Positions 1 through 11,151 of a stretch of DNA of 64,000 bases are shown here, one piece after another; the first letter of the stretch is position 1; every line of letters starts with the position of its first letter. Below the pieces are notes generated by a model. It was not told where the DNA came from. It saw only the letters and a list, made by a program, of their open reading frames with translations, and searched no databases. Location of the stretch: the NCBI GenBank assembly GCA_934045075.1, contig OW203736.1, positions 986,591-1,050,590 of the forward strand, given 5' to 3'. Origin of the DNA: Yponomeuta sedellus (lineage: Eukaryota > Arthropoda > Insecta > Lepidoptera > Yponomeutidae). Both the position numbers and the translations under genes were made by a program.

Positions 1-1500
1 CGGAAAACACAAAACATTGCACAGTAGGAAAAATGTACTTCTACAGTTACTTGAATCCTTGGGTATACTTAAGTAAAATCGTGAATTAATGATAATATCA
101 CTGACACATAAAAGTATACTTTCATTAATGGAAATCTATTTCCTACTAACGTGTCACTTTAGTTAACGCGAATGCGAATATGATAGGTGGCTGGCAGGGA
201 TTGTCAACCTTTAGCTGTTGACGCAGGAGTTATAAATTTGATACGAAGTATACACGGTGTAAGAAAAAATATGTTGTCAAAAAGTACAGTTTTATTTATA
301 AAAGTTGGTTCCTTTGAACATTCCTTAAAGGTATTCCGGTAATAAAGCATTTTCCATGTTATTATTTTTTTAAGACTTGATGTTAAAGTATTTTAAGAAA
401 TCATGATTTTGTAAATACGACCGACAGCATTTTGTCTTTTTTTTAATTGAAACTTGAAGATATTATTCTCATCCCATTATACGTAACTGAACCTATGCAG
501 ATAGTTTTATATTTTTTCAACAGTTTTCTAACATCAGTTCTCGTTCATTTTCTATCTAAATTTATCTGTAACATACAGTAAAATAAATACAGTAAATTTT
601 ACATAACCCATAAATAAAGAATTTAGAGGGGTCATAATATTTTAATGTATCACCTACATAAGAGATAACCAAAGGTTGACTATACTAGCTATACTCTAGT
701 CTAAGATCCACACGGAAAAAACTCGTTGCATCAAAATATTTAGCTGTAGGTATCATTAATACCTAATGTTTGACTTTCACATAATATTGTGGAGTCTACC
801 AAATGCTTTATAAAGAATACCTAGATAAGTATTATTTATCCTGAAATACATTTATATAGTAATTTCATCGATATCATACGATGTTTTCTATGGATAAGCT
901 AGAGGAATTAATTATAATTTCCTATTTAGCTCATCATCCGATTTCTGGTAACTGGAAATAACAGTTTATTTTCTTCTGCTATAGTGAAATATTCACCCAA
1001 TTCGAACATTATCTGATTAAGATCAAGAAAATCTAAAGTAAATTGCAACATGTGTATCTAGGACTATTTACTCCTACCTAGGTATGAAACCTACGAATTT
1101 GCTACGTTAACGTTATTGGATCCGTTGCAAGCTTCTGATTGCGAAACATCTTACCTACAATAATCGATATATTGGTCACATTATGTTGCAATGGCAACCA
1201 GCCACATTAACTTGAGCTATTAAATAGTGCTGACATTATGAGAATAATATATAGGCTTGACCTTGCTACCGGTCAAGATGATTTGGTTAAGTACCTACTT
1301 TTGAAGGCAAAGCAAAAATTTTGGGTGTTCGATACTAAAAAGTAATATGTATTACTTTTATCAACAATCACCTATATTCATACACCTATAAATAAAGGCG
1401 ATTTTCGCATTTACTTCATTACAGTACTTGTAATAAAAAAACAACATACACATTTAGGATATAAACCTATAACACCCTGATTTATCTAAAATTCTCATCA
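1..1500. other. AT-rich stretch without a recognisable gene
   Basis: No open reading frame of note and no repeat family that I recognise. It lies upstream of the first Polinton gene and probably contains the left end of that element. I compared it by eye with the reverse complement of the sequence right of the ATPase gene and saw no long inverted match. Confidence 0.5.
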
Positions 1501-1523
1501 CTTCCGATAACGTGATAACGCTG

Positions 1524-1530
1524 TTCAGTA
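1524..1530 (+). promoter_or_regulatory. initiator-like motif TTCAGTA upstream of first Polinton gene
   Basis: TTCAGTA lies about 65 nt before the putative ATG at 1594 and matches the arthropod initiator core TCAGT. The same heptamer precedes two other Polinton genes (7969 on +, 15417 on -). Function is inferred. Confidence 0.35.
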
Positions 1531-1593
1531 CAGTCTCCGTGTGGTGTAATTATCTACGACTTCCTCGCTACCAGTCACTCCATCGGTATCAAA

Positions 1594-3200
1594 ATGTTAG
1601 TAAGTATATTTATTTACATCCTAATTTTTTTTTTTACGTGTTCCACTGACTAAACCGTATTAGTCCCTATATGAAAACTATGTCCCGAACTATGTCTAAA
1701 AAATATGTTCCAGTCACTACATTTATCTAGTATAGTAATTACAATACGGTGTATAAATCGTTTAGGTTAAATGTATAAGACTGGTATAAAACTATGTTAT
1801 TATTATTTCAGGTCTGACTCCGAGTTTGAATTCTCTGGTGTACCTATTGCTGTGCAGTCGAGTAAGAAGCAAAAGACTCCAACCAGCTCCAAACGCAAAG
1901 CATCGAGCTACGTTGAGGAGACAGTTAGGTAAGAATACAATACATCTATAGTTTATTATAAATGATTGTACACTTTACACATCGTTTCAAATGACGATTC
2001 CCTCGATGTAATCAAGCTGTTGATGAAAATCTTGGAACATTGAAAGAGATAACAACTGTTTATTTGTTTGTTTCATAACTAAAAGTTGTTTATTCGTCTT
2101 AATAATTCAAACCATAGGTTTGACCCTTAAACCTTATTTTCTATAGCCTAAAGCCGGGGCCGCTGCACCATGTTACGCGTGTTACAAAAAACGTAACACT
2201 TAAATATAATAAAAGTGGGACATGGTATAACACGTTAGGTACTTGTTATATAACGTTACGTTACGTAACACGTAAAGTGTTAATACCACTCCCCATTTTT
2301 GTTTTAATAACGTGTTACATTTTTTGTAACACGCGTAACATGGCGCAGCGGACCCGGCTTAACATTGATCGTTACGGTAAATGTTTACATCCAGGGAAAA
2401 GTTTACTGGAATAGAATTAGTCTCGTTATATTATTCGTTGTTACGTTGTCGCGTCATTTGACTCTAGCACACCGCTGAGTCATTGAATCGTTGATTACAT
2501 TGCAGGCATGTACTCGTAAAGGTTAACATGCTGTCGACTGTTTACTTTGCATCTTACTAGTCGTGGGTTCGATACCCGCTTCGCGTAGTATTTTTGTTTT
2601 CCATGTAAGATATGCTTATTAAGAATCACTTGGGATATTTGCTTATTAAGAATGACATATATGGGATAGATCAAAAGTAGATATGTACCCTTCATATTAA
2701 ACTATCATCCACTTCATACTCGTTCAATGTATGTGTATCTCCTATAGATAGCCTACCCAATCGGAATATAGGTATAAGTTTATGAAGGTACTTATGTTTT
2801 AAAATATATTGTTCACTTTTACAGGTCTGCAAGCACCTTAAAGAAAAAGACGGTGGGAGATCTTTTCGGGATTTTGCGAGACGCAGAGAAGGTCGCTAAA
2901 GCGACTCCCGAGCAGCACCAACTGGGGTCGAGTCTAGTGACGCGGGTCGCCAATGGTCACGTTCGTCGGACAGCAACGACGGAAGGAGAATTCTATATAG
3001 AATTGAAGGTCTACAACACTACCGATGCTGCAAGTACCAACGTTCAAGAGAGGTGGAAAAAAGCGTTGATGGTAATAAAATTGCAGACTGATACGGACAC
3101 ACCGCACTGGGACGTATTACAGAAATTTATTAAACAAGTTTATTCACTGTATGATAATAGTGAGGCGAGTTTTTTTAGTGATAAGATAAATATAAAATAA
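1594..3200 (+). CDS. unrecognised spliced Polinton protein with basic, nuclear-signal-like N-terminus
   Basis: Two exons are well supported. Exon 2 is 1812-1928 (acceptor TTATTTCAG, donor GTAAGA). Exon 3 is 2825-3200 (acceptor TTTTACAG, stop TAA). Their phases join in frame: AG plus G gives Arg. Exon 1 is less sure. ATG at 1594 followed at once by GTAAGT (1600) is attractive, but that six-base exon puts exon 2 out of frame. A different acceptor (after 1823), another exon or an indel is therefore needed. Exon 2 encodes an acidic start (SDSEFEF) then a Lys/Arg/Ser-rich stretch (KKQK, KRK), and exon 3 adds KKK, which suggests a nuclear protein. The C-terminal half (about 115 residues) is mixed alpha/beta-like and matches no family I know. 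Intron 2 contains a MITE (2150-2361). AATAAA overlaps the stop codon. It sits just upstream of the polymerase, so an early or replication role is a guess. Confidence 0.55.
2150..2361. repeat. foldback MITE in intron 2 of the first Polinton gene
   Basis: Outer arms are inverted copies of one another over about 48 bp (AAGCCGGGGCCGCTGC... against ...GCAGCGGACCCGGCTT), both containing TGTTACGCGTGTTAC or its complement. The centre is itself rich in short GTTACGTAAC palindromes. No coding capacity. Superfamily not assigned. Confidence 0.7.
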
Positions 3201-3316
3201 AATTCCTTTAATTTATAATAAACATATTATTTTGCTACTTACCTATTTATTTTTGTGTCTAAAACCTAAATTTTAATTATCTGTTTCCTGGTCAATCTTA
3301 CTACTTTTTATTTACA

Positions 3317-6300
3317 ATGCCTTATTGCATTACTTGCAAAACTCTTGTCAACCCAAAAAGTTGGGTGGGTCATATGCGCAGCACTGACCACAAAAGCAAA
3401 GTCGCAACTCATCATTTGTCAGAAGATGTTGAGGTTCTGACCTCTGCATTCCGTAATCGTATTGCAACTTATAAGATACAGGCTAACGGTGATGGTCAGC
3501 ACTCAATTGAAACCTTTTTCGAGTCTATCCATAATAAATTAAAATCTCTGATTGATATTTCATTGAAAAAACACGTTTGCATAAAAGTCAATGTTGAGCT
3601 TTTTTCATTTTTCCTTATGTACAAAAACGATTTGCAAGAACTAAAATCGTTTGGCACGAAAAACATTACCATACACATGAACCACAACTTCAATTCCATT
3701 TTTTCAGAAATCATAAATACATTGAAAAAAAAGCTTGAAGAGTTTCAAGAGCGAGATAGCGGTTGGACATTTTTGAGTAACTCTCATTTGGAAATCAATG
3801 TAAATAAATATCAACCATTGAGTGGGTCATCGTTTATAGATTTACCAAAATTTATAAAAAACAAAAAAGCATGTTTGAATATAAAAAATGATGATCCTTA
3901 TTGTTTTCTTTGGTGTGTTACAGCTGCTCTATTCCCTTCAAAGAGCCACCCCGATCGTGTCTCGTCTTATCCCGATTTTCGCGATATTTTTAACACTCAA
4001 GGCTTATCATATCCAGTAACTTTTTCTGACATCCCGGTGTTTGAAAAAAATAATCCAGATATCGCTATTTTTGTGTATGGCTTACAAGGCAAAAAAACTG
4101 TTGTAGGTCCACTATACAGATCAGAGTCTTCCACTGCGAAAAATATCGTTCATCTGCTATTTCTCGAGAATGATGAGGGCTCTCACTTTTGTTTGATCAA
4201 AAACCTTCCCCGTCTGGTTAGAAGCCAAATATCTAAACACCATCAGCAACTGCATTTTTTGCTCATCATGTCTGTTATTTTTTAAAACATCTAATGAACT
4301 AGTCATTCATGCATGTGGTGGTATTGCTACAGCTCTTCCTAACCAAGGGTCGGTTCTTCAATTTAAGAATTACGAACGAAAACAAAACATACCCTTTATC
4401 ATTTATGCTGATTTTGAGACTATGCTTCAACGTCATCTGGGGTGTGAAGCAGACCCTAACATTGCGAGCACTAGCCTGCTACAACAACATGTGCCCTCAG
4501 CGTTTGGTTACTATATTGTTTGTACAGTGGATGCCAAGTATAATCGCTACGTCAGCTATCGGGGATCAGACTGTGTATCAAAATTTGTAGAATGGTTGTA
4601 TCGAGACATGAAGCAAATACACACTATTTTAAAAGCTAATATTAAAATTATATTCACGGATAATGATTCACAAAATTTTGAAAATGCTGTCCGCTGTCAT
4701 ATTTGTGATAATCTTTTAATATTTGACAAGGTTCGAGACCACTGTCACATCACTGGTCACTATCGGGGGGCAGCTCACAAGCATTGTAATTTACAATTTA
4801 AACTACCAAATTTTGTTCCAGTTGTTTTCCACAATTTGTCAGGCTACGATTGCCATTTATTTATCAAAGAACTAGGCGAGGCGCCTGGTCCGATTAGAAT
4901 AATACCTAAAACAAAAGAAAACTATATTTCTTTCACGAAGTATATACCATTATCGAAAGATGAAGGTATCCAACTTCGATTTATCGATTCATTTAAATTT
5001 TTAGGTACCAGTTTAGAAAAACTCACGAAAACAATGAAGGTGGAGGAATTCTCGTTGTTGAAATCATTTTTTGCAAATGACACTGAACTCAAATTACTCA
5101 CTCGCAAAGGTGTTTATCCATATGACTATATGTCACATTGGAAATGCTACGAAGAAAATTCCCTCCCACCCAAATCTGCTTTTTATAATACTATCAGTGG
5201 TGAAGAAATTTCTGATCAAGATTATGAACATGCCAAGTCAGTATGGTCAACTTTCTCCATTCGTAACTTAGGTGAATACACTGATCTATACGTTAAAACA
5301 GATGTCTTGCTACTAGCCGATATTTTTGAACATTTCCGCAAAACATGTAAACGATATTATCAATTAGACCCGGCATTCTACCTCACAGCACCCAGCTTAT
5401 CATTTGATGCGATGCTTTTGAAAACTAAGGTCAGATTAGAATTGCTTAGCGACTTAGCGATTATTCGGATGATTCAGGATGGAATACGGGGTGGTGTATG
5501 TATGTGTTCCAAGCGACATGCGAAAGCAAACAATAAATACATGTCTGAGTACGACCCATCACGTCCCGAGTCCTTCATAACGTATATTGATGCTAACAAT
5601 TTATACGGCTTCAGCATGTCTCAAGTATTACCTTTGTCAGATTTCAGATTTTTGGAACAGTCTGAAGTGAATACCATTGATATCACATCAGTTCCTGATA
5701 ATGCATCTTTTGGTTATATTCTTGAAGTGGATATTATTTATCCCACACACCTACACGACTATCACAATGATTTCCCATTTTGTCCTGAGCGATGCATACC
5801 ACCCCGGTGGAAAGAGTTCGAAATTAATCCCTAACCTATACGATAAATATCGATATGTTATTCATTATGTGCATCTTAAAACATGCTTGAAACATGGATT
5901 AATACTAAGAAAAATCCATAGAGTCATTACTTTTCGTCAAAGTGCTTATCTCAAACAATACATTGAACTTAATACAAAACTGAGGCAACAAGCCCAATCA
6001 ACTTTCGAACAAGACTTTTTCAAACTCTTGAACAACAGCATATTTGGAAAGACTATAGAAAATACTGAACACAGAGTAAACGTCTATTTGGTAAATCAAT
6101 GGAGCGATAGTCAAAACAAAACGAAAAAATGCACATCGGCAGAAAAATTGATAGCCCGTCCAAACTTTCACAGTGCTTCAGTTTTTTCCGAAAATTTGGT
6201 TGCCATCCAAATGAAACCAGAACGTGTGGTTTTAGATAAACCTATCTACATTGGGTTTACTGTTCTTGAGTTATCCAAAAGCCACATGTATGACTTTCAT

Positions 6301-7082
6301 TATTCAATTATTAAACCTATGTATGGGAAATCACACGCTAACGGTGAAGGAAAACATCGTGAGGAAACCCGCGGCTTGGTTGGCTCCGCACGTATTGACT
6401 AGTCTTTCCTGTGGGCTAGGCCGACTAAGCTGTCAGGATGGTATAGGTGCTGGGCAAGCCTATACCATCTATAAAACCATGACCCAGGCACTACAGCGTC
6501 GGAGTGGTCCCTTCACCCATCTAGTGTGAGTTAAGATACCACTGGACGCTGTATAAATCATCTCATTAAGTAGATGCAAAAAAGGCCAATATTGAGATGT
6601 GCTATACTGATACGGATAGCTTCATCTATCATTTGTCCACAGAGGACTTCTTCCTAGATTTGAAATACCGTTTACTACCTTACTTTGATACGAGTAATTA
6701 CGATAGTAATAATATACATCAAATTCCATTAAAAAACAAAAAGATTCCTGGGCTATTTAAGGATGAAATGGGTGGTGAAATTATTACAGAATTTGTAGGA
6801 TTACGATCAAAACTGTACTGTTTCAAAACTTTAGAAAAAACTGTCAAAAAGGCCAAAGGAGTAAAAATGAGCGTTATTCGCGGTCTTAACTTTAGTAATT
6901 ATGAGCAGACCTTGTTTGAAGGTAATGTGCTGCGCAAGAGAAATATCTTGTTTAAATCGATAAAACATGAAATATTTACGCAAAGTGTCAACAAAATAGC
7001 TCTATCGAGAAATGATGATAAACGTTTGATTCATCGGGATCAAATCTCAACTAAAGCGTGGGGCCATACCTCAATATTATGA
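3317..7082 (+). pseudogene. Polinton protein-primed family B DNA polymerase, broken
   Basis: The family copies the linear element from a protein primer. The polymerase is read in pieces. Part 1 (3317 to about 4240) has an N-terminal C-x2-C...H-x5-H zinc-finger-like motif. Part 2 (about 4250-5834) has exonuclease motifs YADFET, HNLSGYDCH and YVKTDVLLLAD, an endonuclease-VII-like CHIC...DHCHITGHYRG...CN zinc motif at about 4693-4800, and polymerase motif A (DANNLYG). Part 3 (about 5800-6330) has motif B (LLNNSIFGKT). Part 4 (about 6585-7082) has motif C (YTDTDS) and a natural-looking C-terminus. The lesions are a frameshift near 4240, another near 5800, and a 5'-truncated SINE at about 6331-6585 between motifs B and C. 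None of the motifs I can see is itself mutated, so loss of function looks recent. Without lesions the length would be about 1,170 codons, normal for the family. The ATG at 3317 begins the zinc-finger segment. Confidence 0.93.
6331..6585 (+). mobile_element. 5'-truncated SINE inserted in the polymerase gene
   Basis: This stretch matches, in opposite orientation, the 3' part of the SINE at 61036-61425. Shared pieces include GAAAACATCGTGAGGAAAC, TTTCCTGTGGGCTAGGCC, GGTATAGGTGCTGGG and GAGTGGTCCCTTCA. Polymerase reading resumes right after it. The tRNA-like head is missing, as expected for 5' truncation on retroposition. Confidence 0.8.
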
Positions 7083-7960
7083 AAATAAGATAGTAAAATT
7101 GACCATGGGATAAAATTTAAAAATATGTAATCAAAATATCGTGATATGATGTATTTCATAGATCTGTTTCAGTCTTAGATGCTATGTGTATGGATTGCGG
7201 CTGCGGTAACCGCCGCGATAGAGCTAGTGTGGAATAAGCTTAATATTATGTTTTCGTTCTTATGCTCTTCAAGTTAAAGCTAAAGCTCTTTAGGTATGTT
7301 AAGAATAGCGTATTTATTTAAGTGAACTAATAATGTAATGAATTAAAATAGATAGGTACTTAGTTATAAAAGTGTTATGTACTATAAGCTAATAAGTATA
7401 GTTTTGGGTGAATAAATTGGGTTATACTACCAGCTTCTTTTATTTCCATGACCTAACATTGTTACCTAATGTTACAAAAACAAAAGAATATGTAAGTATT
7501 GTTAGTTCCTACATATCTCAGAAATTTTTGCTATAGACATAGTCTTGAGCGCGGTGGGATGAGGAGAGCTAAACTATATTCAATGAAGTTTTGATTTCGT
7601 GTCTACTGAAAGTATGACAGCTCCCTGTGGGAATCGAGCCCACGACCTCTGCAATAGTAATCAAACGCTATCATCACTAGACCGACGAGACAGTCAAAAG
7701 TAGGTCAAGTCAAGGTGTTAGCGATGTTGCAAACAGCAAGGGAGGCGCATCGATGTTGCATAGCGCGCAAGGGTTCAATGACTACTATTTACTTAGTCAG
7801 CAATGACATACTTGATTCAAACACATTCGATATTGATAATGCTGACTACGAATTCGAGCTCGCTCACTCTTATATGTATTAAAAGAGACAGGATTAATTT
7901 TCTAGAGCGATCGAAACGTATGAATAGGTAAGTTACACTCATCTACAAATCCATTTTATA
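7083..7960. other. no gene; one tRNA-like SINE-head fragment
   Basis: Spacer between the polymerase remnant and the next + strand gene. At 7615-7700 the - strand reads as a tRNA-like head with a box-B-like GGGCTCGATTCCC, probably a SINE fragment. Nothing else recognised. Confidence 0.5.
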
Positions 7961-7968
7961 TTTGGTGG

Positions 7969-7975
7969 TTCAGTA
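7969..7975 (+). promoter_or_regulatory. initiator-like motif TTCAGTA upstream of 8030 gene
   Basis: TTCAGTA lies 55 nt before the ATG at 8030, with TTATAT about 15 nt further upstream. It matches the arthropod initiator core and the copies before the first gene and the ATPase gene. Confidence 0.35.
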
Positions 7976-8029
7976 ATTTATTGTTACTGCATCGTTCGAG
8001 CCAACTAGAAGATCAGCAGACGTGAAAAC

Positions 8030-8500
8030 ATGTCGATTTCGGTAAGCATTATTTTTTTCCATCCAATTTATATTACACAGTTTGAAATAGGTTTGAATAT
8101 TTTTAATAATTTTTTTTTTTGTTTTTTTCAGATTTTAGGCGAGACTGATCCGACTGACCCTTACTACTACGCGCAAAATATTTTGAGTGGGTTCGATAGT
8201 GATGTCGAAGAAATACGAAACCCGGCTCCATCAGACGTGGGGAAGCGGAAAAGTAAGACTTCAAGGAAACGGGTTGCAAAGGACTCCACGTCTACATCAT
8301 ATGTGGTTAGCAAGGCGGCAAGAAGAGGAAATCGGTTGATAAAAATAGAAGTATTCGACTTAAATGAGTGTAAGGACACAAACAGTGAAAGTGCGGTGTT
8401 AAGTGCCCAATATGTTGTGATAGATCCTGTAGACGAAATAATGGACATGGTGGAAAACGTAGTTAAGAACATTTCTAAAAATATGTGCAATAGTTATTAA
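8030..8500 (+). CDS. small spliced Polinton protein, function unknown
   Basis: The frame is open throughout, but the start is best explained by splicing. Exon 1 is 8030-8041 (four codons, MSIS), followed by a strong donor GTAAGC. A 90-bp intron ends in a long T-tract and CAG at 8131. Exon 2 is 8132-8500. Removing the intron deletes a hydrophobic, T-rich segment and gives 126 residues. The intron length is a multiple of three, so unspliced RNA would also be readable. The protein has an acidic Asp/Tyr-rich N-terminus, a basic cluster (KRKSKTSRKR) that could be a nuclear signal, and an Asp/Val-rich C-terminus. AATAAA at 8527 follows the stop. It matches no family I know. Its position and layout echo the first spliced gene, so both may be early nuclear factors. 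Confidence 0.7.
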   Translation: MSISVSIIFFHPIYITQFEIGLNIFNNFFFCFFQILGETDPTDPYYYAQNILSGFDSDVEEIRNPAPSDVGKRKSKTSRKRVAKDSTSTSYVVSKAARRGNRLIKIEVFDLNECKDTNSESAVLSAQYVVIDPVDEIMDMVENVVKNISKNMCNSY

Positions 8501-8561
8501 TTTCGTTTTAAATTAAAAATTAATTAAATAAAACATGTTTTCTTTTTTAAATACATTTACA

Positions 8562-8567
8562 TTTATT
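8562..8567 (-). terminator. polyadenylation signal of the - strand late cluster
   Basis: AATAAA on the - strand, 42 nt after the stop of the last - strand Polinton gene (8609). A + strand AATAAA for the converging 8030 gene is at 8527-8532, so the two transcription units end face to face. Confidence 0.5.
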
Positions 8568-8608
8568 TCTTACTTTCAATAAAAAAGTTACATAAATACT
8601 TGCTTATT

Positions 8609-9097
8609 CTAAATAAATTCTATAACATTATTTTCATAAAACCATTTCTTGACACATAGTACATTTTTCAACGCACATTGTTTGTGGTGAGAAAAACACG
8701 TAAAATTGCATACACTATATTTATCATGCAGGTATTTTATATTAGGACATTGATTTTCCTCGATATTAATAACACAACAATCACCACAAAGTTTATTTAC
8801 CCACATGATTTTTTCTAAACCTTTTACAAAAATTTTCTTATTCCTCAATAAACTATAAATTAACCTATGAAATTCGCGGTAGTCAATAAAACCTTCACGC
8901 CAATAAATTCCTCTATTCTTTTCCAACCAAACAACTTGCTTTTTTTCGCTATCTGATAAAGTAGAAAATGGATAAGGAGGTTTTACCAAGTAGACCATAG
9001 TAAATTCTTTAGTAGCGAGAGCAAACTCTTTAATAATAAAATTATTTTTATAATCTCTAAATCCTTGTAAATCTACAAAAATATGTTCAGAATTCAT
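8609..9097 (-). CDS. conserved-looking Polinton Cys/His-rich protein
   Basis: 162 residues. The N-terminus reads HIFVDLQGF, which resembles the first strand and acidic residue of DnaQ/RNase-H-like nucleases. The expected second acidic residue is Gln, so an exonuclease role is only a suggestion. The C-terminal half is rich in Cys and His (CGDCC, CNFTCFSHHKQC), a likely metal-binding region. The start codon overlaps the stop of the major capsid gene in an ATGA (9094-9097), so it is the last gene of the - strand cluster. Frame intact. Confidence 0.75.
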   Translation of the reverse strand: MNSEHIFVDLQGFRDYKNNFIIKEFALATKEFTMVYLVKPPYPFSTLSDSEKKQVVWLEKNRGIYWREGFIDYREFHRLIYSLLRNKKIFVKGLEKIMWVNKLCGDCCVINIEENQCPNIKYLHDKYSVCNFTCFSHHKQCALKNVLCVKKWFYENNVIEFI

Positions 9098-10308
9098 GTT
9101 ATTTTTTTAACGATGTTAGAAAGTGGTTTATATTCGATTACACAATCGTTTAGTATGAGGCAGTAAGCAGAAGTTTGATCTGGTATTTCTAAATCACTCT
9201 CTATTTCTACTCTAACATCAATGGGACCTGTCTTCAGGGTCTCATTTTGCCTGCAGCAATCTATTACAAATAATGGTGCTTTATCTTTGAAATCCTTCAG
9301 ATTTAACAACGGCTCACACCGACGTCCATAGTAAGACTGTTGGAATCTAGCGTACTGCTCATATAATATCATATACCTTTCTTCAGTAAACTTAATATTG
9401 AGACTTTCATATGGAAAGTAAGTTGAATTTAAAAAAACCTTGACATCACGTACATAACAATGATCAAAGTGAGACATGTCTTTCATACCTAAACTTTTCC
9501 GATTAGTTTGTAAACCAATAATCACATAACGTGGTTTCTCTAATTGAGATGTGGTTTTTATAGACCAAGTATGTTTTGTAGTCTGTGGTAAAAGAGGGTA
9601 TTCATAGAGATCCCAATTCCTAAATGCTAAACTGATAGGTCTATCTTTCTCCAAACATCTCAGCAAGTTAACTCTTTCACGATCAGATACTTTTATATGC
9701 GGTACTCTCCATACAATTTTGTTAATGGTTATGTCATCTAACACTTCATTAGTGGTTAATTTAATAGAATTAAGGTTTGTATTACTACGCAAAAGAACCA
9801 GCTCATGTTTACAGTTCATTATTATTTTATTATAATCTTCAGCGAAACCTAAAACTTTATTCAATGGGATACAGGCGGAAAAATTACCAGTAGTATTTTT
9901 TATTCCATCAATGTCCCACCCCCATAGCCGTGACATTTTTGATTCATTTTCATTCATCGAGAGCAATGATTTAATAGTAGTTGTGATCCCAGCATTTTTT
10001 ATCCTATCAATTTCTACGCCATTTAGTTCATATCGAATGTCTTGGAAAAGAAAAAGCGCTGCATTATTCACCAACTCAATATTACTCACTCTCTCTTTTT
10101 TATCGCCATTTGGACGGTGCACTGTGATAGAACCTTCGATGTATAGTGTACTCTGTGACGGTAAGACGTATAAGTCTTGTTGATTGATGGGAATGCGTAT
10201 TTCATCGTTTTTGTTAAAACTATTAATGTAGGGCTTATACGAATGGATTTGGTAGCTTTCAATGCTGTTGTCGTAGGCGAAAGAATCCAAGATATTTAAG
10301 ATATTCAT
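9094..10308 (-). CDS. Polinton hexon-like major capsid protein
   Basis: 404 residues, intact. By position and type this is the double-jelly-roll capsid protein that forms the pseudo-hexagonal facets in Polinton-type particles. The N-terminal part carries a beta-rich pattern seen in these proteins (RIPINQQDLYVLPSQS then LYIEGSI), followed by a loop with RYELNGVEIDRI. The second half is again beta-rich with aromatic patches (YEQYARFQQSYYG). No signal peptide or membrane segment. It starts inside the stop of the penton-like gene (ATGA at 10305-10308) and is followed by another ATGA overlap at 9094. The family call comes from gene order and overall pattern; a structure-based search would confirm it. 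Confidence 0.8.
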   Translation of the reverse strand: MNILNILDSFAYDNSIESYQIHSYKPYINSFNKNDEIRIPINQQDLYVLPSQSTLYIEGSITVHRPNGDKKERVSNIELVNNAALFLFQDIRYELNGVEIDRIKNAGITTTIKSLLSMNENESKMSRLWGWDIDGIKNTTGNFSACIPLNKVLGFAEDYNKIIMNCKHELVLLRSNTNLNSIKLTTNEVLDDITINKIVWRVPHIKVSDRERVNLLRCLEKDRPISLAFRNWDLYEYPLLPQTTKHTWSIKTTSQLEKPRYVIIGLQTNRKSLGMKDMSHFDHCYVRDVKVFLNSTYFPYESLNIKFTEERYMILYEQYARFQQSYYGRRCEPLLNLKDFKDKAPLFVIDCCRQNETLKTGPIDVRVEIESDLEIPDQTSAYCLILNDCVIEYKPLSNIVKKIT

Positions 10309-11120
10309 TTTATGACTTTTAAGTATCTGAGAAATTGTTTATTTTCCTTAGTCAGTTTTTTCTTTTTAGCAGGTGGTTTCTGTTGCGGTGGATGTGTTGT
10401 ACTGAGATCTTTGGTTTCGGGTACCAATGTTTTATTTATGAAATCTATCATTTTTCGTCTTAGGTGTAAATATAACTGTAGTTCTTCTTGTCGTAGATTT
10501 ATAAGGTTGTTATTTGCATCCAAAATCCTTATATTAATCTCGCTAACTGTATTTTGATTTACTGGGAAATATATCAAATTTTTTGGGATTTCTATAATCC
10601 TGTACCCTGGCGGTACATTAGGTGCAAATTCGTAAATTATATGGCTAGGCTTCCCATTTATGTACGATCCGCTCACGATATCACATTCTATTCGAACGAT
10701 GGTTGTTGGTAGAATGTTTACAGGGAAGAGAGACTCATGTAATATATTAGCTTTAAGAGTCTGATTTCCAAAACCCAATATCCTTCCGATTGAACCGGAT
10801 TTCTCAAAATGAATATCTTTTGAACAAATTATTTTTGTGCTCAAAGTGTTATTGTTACATATCAAATTAAACGTACAGTCTACTAAATTTGTTTTTAAAA
10901 AGTCATTTATATCTAATAGCTCGTATGATCCTTCGGGTATTTCAATCATTTCGTTGTCGCCATAATGAAATTTGTTGTTGTAGCATTCTATGTTAGGAAT
11001 CGAATTAAACGTCGAAAAAAAGATCAGCCCACATTCATATTCACCATCAAGCTGCAGAGCCGGCGAATAAAATGTTGACAAAGCTGGTTTACAACCGGTT
11101 ATTGATAGCGTGAATGACAT
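10305..11120 (-). CDS. Polinton penton-like minor capsid protein
   Basis: 271 residues, intact. In Polintons the gene between the protease and the major capsid gene encodes the single-jelly-roll vertex protein, and this frame sits exactly there. It is beta-rich with alternating hydrophobic residues and contains IPEGSYELLDINDFL, a pattern I associate with insect Polinton penton proteins. The last 35 residues are Pro/Lys-rich (PPQQKPPAKKKKL), a basic tail that could contact DNA or act as a nuclear signal. The stop overlaps the next start as ATGA. Confidence 0.75.
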   Translation of the reverse strand: MSFTLSITGCKPALSTFYSPALQLDGEYECGLIFFSTFNSIPNIECYNNKFHYGDNEMIEIPEGSYELLDINDFLKTNLVDCTFNLICNNNTLSTKIICSKDIHFEKSGSIGRILGFGNQTLKANILHESLFPVNILPTTIVRIECDIVSGSYINGKPSHIIYEFAPNVPPGYRIIEIPKNLIYFPVNQNTVSEINIRILDANNNLINLRQEELQLYLHLRRKMIDFINKTLVPETKDLSTTHPPQQKPPAKKKKLTKENKQFLRYLKVIK

Positions 11121-11151
11121 CGTAATAATGGTGAGAATAGTTTATGATTTC

